Below, piece after piece: positions 58,228 to 64,000 of a stretch of 64,000 nt of DNA. Under the pieces are notes generated by a model. It was not told where the DNA came from. It made no database searches and was given only the letters and a program-made list of their open reading frames with translations. Source of the stretch: Tetranychus cinnabarinus (Eukaryota > Arthropoda > Arachnida > Trombidiformes > Tetranychidae); NCBI GenBank assembly GCA_022266195.1, contig WHVY01000005.1, forward strand, positions 6,944,001-7,008,000. Direction: 5' to 3'. Both the position numbers and the translations under genes were made by a program. Position 1 is the stretch's first letter. Every line of letters begins with the position of its first letter.

Positions 58228-59182
58228 TTAGCTGCTTTGCGAAGCACTCGAGAAAGGTGCTGTGGCAGAAACAGAGTGAGAAACACCTGGTCGCAGATCC
58301 TTATGGTAAGCATTGAGCTTTTCCAAAATTGACTCAGGTATAGTGGAGCCTTTCTGTCCTTTCTCGTTATCGCAATCGACATAATCCAACTTGCACCATG
58401 GGAACTTCAGAGGTGGGTAAGTGCCCTTAGGAACAAAACCATCATTTGGTATTTGTTCATCGCGAATTCTGATTTTGCATGGGATGTACCAGGCCTTCTT
58501 ATTTGGATATTTTTTTCCGATTACATGTTCTTTCAGATTTTTCATCTTTTTACAAGTAGCCTTACAGTAAACGCAGCGAAAAAGAATTGGGTTTGGGCAT
58601 TGGGCATCAACAACGGGTGGTGAAGCACTTACCTCCTCTTCATCTCGAAGCAAGGGAGTGTATCGTTGCAACTGCTCCCATGGAATCTGATCTTCATGAT
58701 TAACATCCAGCTCATCGTTATATATCCGATATTGACCAAAATCGATAACCAAATGTCTTCTACCACTAGGATCATAACCCCAACTCTTCGTCTTCCATGG
58801 TAATTCATTGCATTTAACTTGTACTCGCAGTCGCTGGTTCGGTTCGGACCTAAGTTGAGGGAGATTCGAGATTTGAATGGTTGAATTGGAGGTGTCGGAA
58901 AAACCTGGACCATCGCAATTGGGATGAACAGAGGGAACGAGGGTTGGACCAGAATTAGAAATGCTTGGAGCTTGTGATCCAAACGGTTTATTTTGGACAG
59001 TCTGAGAAAACGAAGAAGGAATAGTTGACTGAGAAGCTCCTTTATGGTCCTCTTCTGGGTCATGGTCTAAAAGAATGGAGTGAACCAAAGGAGAGGTGAA
59101 AAGAAAAGAATTTTGAACAATGGACAGGGAAAACTAGCTTACCTGCGAACTTAAAATAGTTGAAAAATGCGAATAAACTCAT
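58228..59182 (-). CDS. Unrecognised protein with atypical zinc-finger-like cysteine cluster
   Basis: Two exons, 59182-59143 and 59066-58228, joined across a 76-bp intron in phase (13 codons plus one base, then DHDPEED); about 292 residues. The N-terminal 100 residues are low in hydrophobics and rich in serine, proline and glutamine. A more folded middle follows (NQRLRVQVKCNELPWKTKSW, GRRHLVIDFGQYRIY), then CVYCKATCKKMKNLKEH, which starts like a C2H2 finger but lacks a clear second histidine, and a lysine-rich segment with more cysteines (YIPCK, PWCKLDYVDC). The tail is serine-rich. I know no family for it; DNA or RNA binding is only suggested. A strong GTAAGT at 58632 and an AG at 58561 bound 72 bases that could be spliced out in frame, removing CVYCK. 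It lies among transposons and could itself be transposon-derived. Confidence 0.6.
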
Positions 59183-59628
59183 TGTCCCAGAGAGAACGGT
59201 AAAGTTGAGAAAAAATAGAAAAAAAGATTCCAAGAAACTGAGACTAAATAACAAAAATGAAAAATATTAACACGTAGCTAATAACACGTTTCAGACTCAA
59301 GGATGCTTCCATTAATATGATGGATTGCCAAATAGCCATAAAAAGTCAAAAGGTAAAAAGTAATCAATTTAAGATAACCTCTCTCCTTTTGTAGAAACAG
59401 CTAATCAGGATTACAGCAACCTAGCTTCACCTACCCATCATCTGTTTCCCTTTCAAATGCATTTCATCAAATTCTTAATGCTCGATAGGAAACGAGTGTT
59501 TTGAACAAATTGAAATAGGGCGAGGATTTGACGAAGATATAACACGAGTATTTGTACAACTGTATGAGGGGCAAACTAACGGACTTACAATAAGTTGTTA
59601 GTGAGACAAACATAAAATTGGGTTCTTA
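59183..59628. other. Upstream region of the zinc-finger-like gene
   Basis: Non-coding, AT-rich; presumed promoter of the minus-strand gene. The 59626-59628 TTA is the left flank of the next element. No other feature seen. Confidence 0.4.
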
Positions 59629-60225
59629 CGAGGGAGGTGTCCCAGGTGTCTCAATAATTTCCGGTCGAGACCATATTCATTCGATAGAGGACAAAAAATT
59701 ATGCATAGGGTTAACGTCTCCCGTTTCGGAAACTTTCGGATCACGAGTAAATTGAGGTCAAAAGAGAGATTTTCACGAAAACATGCAAATTCTCGAAATT
59801 TTTTACTCTATTTTTAATGCATTTATTAAGGTTTTCCGACCTGAAAAAATGATTGAAAATAGTTCGAACTCTTTGAGATATCATTTTCATCGCTTTTAGT
59901 CAAAAAGTGTTGATAATGATAGAAAAAAGTGCAATATGACTTTTGATGCAGCTAAAAGCGACGAAAATGACATCTTACAGAGTTTTAACTATTTTCAATC
60001 ATTTTTTCAGGTCGGAAAACCTTAATAAATGCATTAAAAATAGAGTAAAAAATTTCGAGAATTTGCATGTTTTCGTGAAAATCTCTCTTTTGACCTCAAT
60101 TTACTCGTGATCCGAAAGTTTCCGAAACGGGAGACGTTAACCCTATGCATAATTTTTTGTCCTCTATCGAATGAATATGGTCTCGACCGGAAATTATTGA
60201 GACACCTGGGACACCTCCCTCGTTA
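59626..60225. mobile_element. Hairpin MITE with TTA flanks
   Basis: The element is 59629-60222 (594 bp). It is almost entirely two reverse-complementary arms of about 275 bp; the outer 235 are virtually identical (CGAGGGAGGTGTCCCAGGTG at each end). The inner part shows a few mismatches around a short centre. TTA flanks both ends (59626-59628, 60223-60225). A 3-bp TTA/TAA duplication is the habit of PIF/Harbinger elements, so that family is inferred. It has no coding capacity. Confidence 0.85.
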
Positions 60226-60581
60226 GAAAAAGACACTGAATGCATTGACAAAAAACGAAAGTACGTTGGCCTCAGTCCTTTACGGAGACCATTCAGGACA
60301 AGGACTTCGAAAAAACTAGTAAAAGTGTTCAACCATATTCAAAATTAGTTCATGCGGTAAGTTAAATACAGTTTGATTTTATTTCCCTGTTTGATTTTTT
60401 ACTGGCAGGTGTTTTAATTCAGTTTACTTGTTATGATTTCCTGAATTATCATCTTTGTGTGATATCGTGAAAAAGACGAAAATTGTTCTCTTCCAAATAT
60501 GTCATTTTCATTGTTATTTAAAATTCTTATTTTCTCAGTAACGTTGATTCACGGGATTAAAAAGCGCTCGAATTAGTACAA
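60226..60581. other. Short spacer between two transposons
   Basis: About 355 bases of ordinary AT-rich DNA; no gene or repeat recognised. Confidence 0.4.
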
Positions 60582-60583
60582 TA

Positions 60584-60785
60584 CAGCATTTCTCGGTGAG
60601 TTTCGTCGAGTTTTCATTACCTTTAGTCAAGTTTTCATTGGATTTAGTCAAACCGGTAGAGGGCGAGTTTACTGAGGCTTTTTTGTCATTAGCTTTAGTC
60701 GGTTGTCTTAAGCTTTAGTCAAGTTTTCAAAGGATTTAGTCAAAGACCTTTCGGTCAGCTTCATGGGAAAATATTTAAAGAGTCA
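60584..60785 (+). repeat. Left terminal inverted repeat of the Tc1/mariner element
   Basis: About 200 bp, reverse complement of about 61905-62106. Begins CAGCATTTCTCGG and ends near GGGAAAATATTTAAAG. Repeated TTTAGTCAAG motifs lie within. Confidence 0.9.
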
Positions 60786-60812
60786 AGCTTAATCTTTAAA
60801 TGTATCTTTAAT

Positions 60813-61835
60813 TTAATTTTCTATGATTTGTTTAAGTAAACAAGGTTGAATGTATTTCTCCATATTTCTAAAGTAATTAGCACAATGGATGTCACTAATT
60901 ATTGACGATTTTTCATCAATTTTTGCATACAATTCATCTTCATTAGTACACTCAGCTCTTTTGATTGAATTTTTCCATTGAGAAAAAAGATTCTCAATCG
61001 GATTTAACATTGGTGAATATGGAGGTAGAAAAATTTGCTCATGTTGATGAGTTCGGAACAATTCTTTAACTGCTTCTGTTTTGTGAAAATTAACATTGTC
61101 CATTACGACAAATGCATTTTCAATTTGATGGAATTGAAATTGTTGAAATAGTTGGTCAAGAAATGAATGAAAATCTTCACCATTATAAGGTGTGTTTTTG
61201 GTTTCAAAGAAAAATAAAGAATTGTAATTCATACAGGCACAAACGCTATAATTTTTCCCTCGAATTGTTTTTACCTTTTTGTTAGCTCTAGAACCAATAG
61301 CTGACCTACCATAATTAGTTCGAGAATTGACTTGTATTCCGAACTCATCAACAAAGTAAATTTTCTCTCGATAAGGTAGCATTGAGATGAATTTATGAGC
61401 GTAATCAAATCGAAGGTCAATTGTCCTTGGATCGTTCCTTCTCTCTGGTATCAAAGAAACACGTTTGAAAGAATAAAAGAAACCAGAAATAGTCCGATCA
61501 ATTGTTGAAAGACTAACACTTTTACCCAATTCATTGGCAACTCTCGATTGGATTTGATTCAAAGTCAAACCAACATTTTCATCAATCCAACCACGGATCA
61601 ATTGACGATCACTATCACTGAGTTTTGGTTGTTTTCCTTTGGCCGTTTTCTTTGTTGACCTTCCTTCCTTTATCCAAACATTTTCAATTGAATTAATAGT
61701 TGTTCTTTTGACTCCGAACAATTTACCTATTTCATCTTTTGATACACCTTTGGACAGAGCTTGAATGATCTTGGCTCTAATTTCATCACTAATTTTTTGA
61801 TAGGAACCTCTTCTAGGTGAAGGTGAAGTACTCAT
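60813..61835 (-). CDS. Tc1/mariner-superfamily DDE transposase
   Basis: Single exon, 340 residues from the ATG at 61835 (the frame opens a little earlier without ATG). It catalyses cut-and-paste movement of its own element. The N-terminal helix-turn-helix (ISDEIRAKIIQALSKGVSKD, then LFGVKRTTINSI) is of the paired-like type that recognises the inverted repeats; a second lies near residues 70-115 (LSDSDRQLIRGWIDENVGL, LNQIQSRVANELG). The catalytic triad is complete: VDEFG (D163), VVMDNVNFH (D246) and NPIENLFSQWK (E281), with 34 residues between the second D and the E (DD34E). PPYSPMLNPIE is the usual signature. No stop or frameshift interrupts it and both inverted repeats are present, so the element may have moved recently. 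The start and stop lie within 35-70 bases of the repeats. Confidence 0.93.
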   Translation of the reverse strand: MSTSPSPRRGSYQKISDEIRAKIIQALSKGVSKDEIGKLFGVKRTTINSIENVWIKEGRSTKKTAKGKQPKLSDSDRQLIRGWIDENVGLTLNQIQSRVANELGKSVSLSTIDRTISGFFYSFKRVSLIPERRNDPRTIDLRFDYAHKFISMLPYREKIYFVDEFGIQVNSRTNYGRSAIGSRANKKVKTIRGKNYSVCACMNYNSLFFFETKNTPYNGEDFHSFLDQLFQQFQFHQIENAFVVMDNVNFHKTEAVKELFRTHQHEQIFLPPYSPMLNPIENLFSQWKNSIKRAECTNEDELYAKIDEKSSIISDIHCANYFRNMEKYIQPCLLKQIIEN

Positions 61836-61904
61836 TTTAACACACAGTAAATACAAGTGAACTGAACTAATTTTGAATCGTGAATAGTCACTGATTTACT
61901 GATT

Positions 61905-62106
61905 TGACCCTTTAAATATTTTCCCATGAAGCTGACCGAAAAGTCTTTGACTAAATCCTTTGAAAACTTGACTAAAGCTTAAGACAACCGACTAAAGCTA
62001 ATGACAAAAAAGCTTCAGCAAACTGGTCCTCTACCGGTTTGACTAAATCCAATGAAAACTTGACTAAAGGTAGTGAAAACTCGACGAAACTCACCGAGAA
62101 ATGCTG
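61905..62106 (-). repeat. Right terminal inverted repeat of the Tc1/mariner element
   Basis: Partner of 60584-60785, ending GAGAAATGCTG at the TA flank. The two repeats differ at only a handful of positions, one sign of a young insertion. Confidence 0.9.
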
Positions 62107-62108
62107 TA

Positions 62109-63523
62109 ACTCATTAATCAACGCAAAATGATTGCCACGGGATTATCACTTGATATTTAAGAACAAAAACCAAGCAGTTTGAGCCTTGGTCTGATCAATA
62201 AGTGACATGTTCACCAAATATCATGAATTCCAAAGATAATCAATTCTGTCCTAGTAAACGTTCAGCAATCATTTTGCATGAAATCAAAATAACAAACCAA
62301 GAATAAACCAGGAATATTGGGGAAATTGCAAACCCAAAAGCGTAGCAAGCGCCATCTATTATCTGGTATCTCTACTAATAGGTCCTAAAAGTCTCCATGT
62401 AAAGATGGTTTAGCAAATAAAATGCAAGCAATGACTTTCAATTATAATGCGAACGGATCCACAAATTTGAATTTAAACAATTGAATGTGCTGAAAAATTT
62501 ATTGGATCCTTCAATAAGCATTTGTTAAAATAAGCGTTACTGTATTAAATGCACTTTAATAAGGTTTAAAAGGATCTTGAGATTGAAAGTCAGGTTAAAT
62601 CGTATGCTGTTAGATGCACGTAAACCTTGTTGTTATTGCTGTTCAAAAATGCTTTTTTTCATGGCAATGAGTGGAAAGTCAATCAACAATAACATAACAA
62701 CAGCACCATTCAATCAATTTGTTTGGTAAACAACAATTTAACATTAAAGCTTCATTGAGTTTAAGTTCACTTGAGTCTTTACCTGTTTTAAGATAATTCA
62801 TTTTAAAGGGTAACATCATTGGGATGATCAGGTAAACACTGTCAACATTGTCATTAATATTACCATCATCATTTCACCTCACTCTTAAAGCCAACTGAGG
62901 AAGGCTAATATTGTACTCTTTGTTTTGTTCATCAACACAACAAAAATAAGGATAATTATCAGGATCGTGGGTTGAACAGAGTTGAAGGATGCGTTATATG
63001 AATTCTTGGGTAACTCGAGACAATTGTCCGCTGAGACTGCTGTCAATGAATATAAAACAAAATTAAAAAATCATAACTTTGAACAACCTTTTAATCACTA
63101 TTTGATTGCTATTCTAACATTGATCTTTTCAATTTGACAAAAAGACTTCCTTTTTTAGATTTTCATTGTGATTTGACGGTAATTATAATTTAACGAGCTT
63201 CAACTATTCTAGTTGATTAACAGAAGTAGCTCAAAATTTCCCTAATCTGATGCTTTATATTCAAACTCTCGTAATTATATTAGTAATCGTAAAAGTTGTT
63301 ACTTTTCGTTCTTACCTTCTCGATTCCATCAAACACAAATTAGCATCATTAGGCTTATTAAAATAACCTAACTCATGTATTGTTATATCATCATGCGTTA
63401 TCACACAGATTCGAGGCCTTTCATTCAACTTATCAATGCAAAACAAATTATTTTTTCACTTTTTGTTAGCATGAATACCGGCGAATGAATCGCTGAGTTA
63501 AAATCAATCTGTCTCAGTTTCAG
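62109..63523. other. Gene-free stretch before the right-edge gene
   Basis: AT-rich DNA with no convincing exon, repeat or RNA gene up to the acceptor at 63522. Confidence 0.35.
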
Positions 63524-64000
63524 GTACAAATATTGTTGGAATCCAAAAAATTATTTCGTTTAGTTGAAGATGATTTACCAAGTTCTGATCAAGTCATTCT
63601 TGAGTATCATCTTAACAGGTTAGTTTGTCTGAGATTTAAATGATTTCTTACAATAATTGTGTTTCTCTTTTTCCAGTGACAACTTTCCCATCTTCAGCAT
63701 CTTCATTACGAGAAATTGAATTTTTATCAAGCTTATTCCAAGACAGACGAAGTTATGGTAATGCAATACCATCAGAAATCTTGAATGGAGTTTTGAATCG
63801 ACGAATTGACAAAATCAATGAACTCAAAGAAAATGGTAATTTGACTTCAGCAGAGTTGGTTTTTTGTGATTTTGCTATTCATTCATTGGAATTTATGCAA
63901 GTTTTGTTGAAATCATCACAAGAAACTGAACATCTGGCTCACGATATTCTGATCAAGTCTTACATGGACATCGTCCAATCGTTTCATTCCCTCTTCAATG
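63524..64000 (+). CDS. Internal exons of an unidentified gene (partial)
   Basis: Exon at 63524-63618 follows a good acceptor (TCTCAGTTTCAG) and reads VQILLESKKLFRLVEDDLPS, ending at GTTAGT. The next exon stays open to the window edge (ILNGVLNRRIDKINELKENG, FCDFAIHSLEFMQVLLKSS). Its acceptor is either TTTTCCAG at 63676 or, matching the first exon's phase better, ATCAAG at 63731. The fragment looks helical, with no motif I recognise. Upstream exons may lie in 62.1-63.5 kb but I could not place them. Confidence 0.5.

Larger units (their letters stand above)
60582..62108 (-). mobile_element. Complete Tc1/mariner-superfamily transposon
   Basis: The element is 60584-62106 (1,523 bp), flanked by TA on both sides (60582-60583, 62107-62108), the standard target duplication. 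Both ends begin CAGCATTTCTCGGTGAG and match over about 200 bp with few differences. Each inverted repeat contains several TTTAGTCAA words, including the paired units CTTTAGTCAAGTTTTCA and GGATTTAGTCAAA, which probably bind transposase. One intact transposase lies between the repeats. Confidence 0.95.

Overview
The window looks like nuclear DNA of a small arthropod, most probably an acariform (spider-mite-like) chelicerate. It is AT-rich and has single-copy animal genes: animal type I fatty acid synthase, ornithine decarboxylase antizyme, AP-1 sigma, EXO1, COX6C, TMEM135 and a secreted trypsin-like protease. Many introns are only 54-150 bp, and several genes are dense and convergent. The taxon is an inference from gene style; no marker gene settles it. 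There is no prokaryotic operon, CRISPR array or rRNA, and I recognise no tRNA.

Layout. 1-6.0 kb: 3' two thirds of fatty acid synthase (+). 7.2-15.5 kb (-): an 11-exon gene which, pieced together from splice sites and phases, encodes a neuralized (NHR) domain, a Roc GTPase, COR, a Death domain and a TIR domain in one chain of about 1,314 residues. This is the most striking item. A 1.3 kb foldback repeat sits in its third intron. 15.5-19 kb: no gene, but one complete hAT-like MITE with 8-bp target duplications. 19.2-19.6 kb: a small secreted peptide gene. 22.9-33.6 kb: a seven-exon secreted serine protease with long introns and a possible second first exon. 35.5-35.9 kb: COX6C (+). 36.3-37.5 kb: a coiled-coil protein (-). 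38.4-38.9 kb: AP-1 sigma (+). 40.2-41.0 kb: an ELO-family protein lacking the histidine box (+). 41.4-43.3 kb: EXO1 (-). 45.7-46.4 kb: antizyme with its +1 frameshift site and a strong downstream stem-loop (+). 47.5-49.2 kb: an apparently decayed membrane-protein gene (+). 50.7-52.2 kb: TMEM135-like, intronless (-). 54.7-55.8 kb: a cysteine-rich secreted or anchored protein (-). 56.5-62.1 kb: a cluster of inverted-repeat elements, including an intact Tc1/mariner element with 200-bp terminal repeats, surrounding an unrecognised two-exon gene (58.2-59.2 kb). The right edge holds the start of an unidentified gene fragment.

Functionally this is an ordinary mixed chromosomal segment, not one pathway. 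Lipid metabolism is represented twice (FAS and the ELO-like protein) without evident linkage. The unusual parts are the NHR-Roc-COR-Death-TIR protein, the histidine-box-less ELO protein, and several hairpin-type elements with readable target-site duplications. Exon models were made by eye from GT/AG sites, phase and family conservation; no RNA evidence was available.
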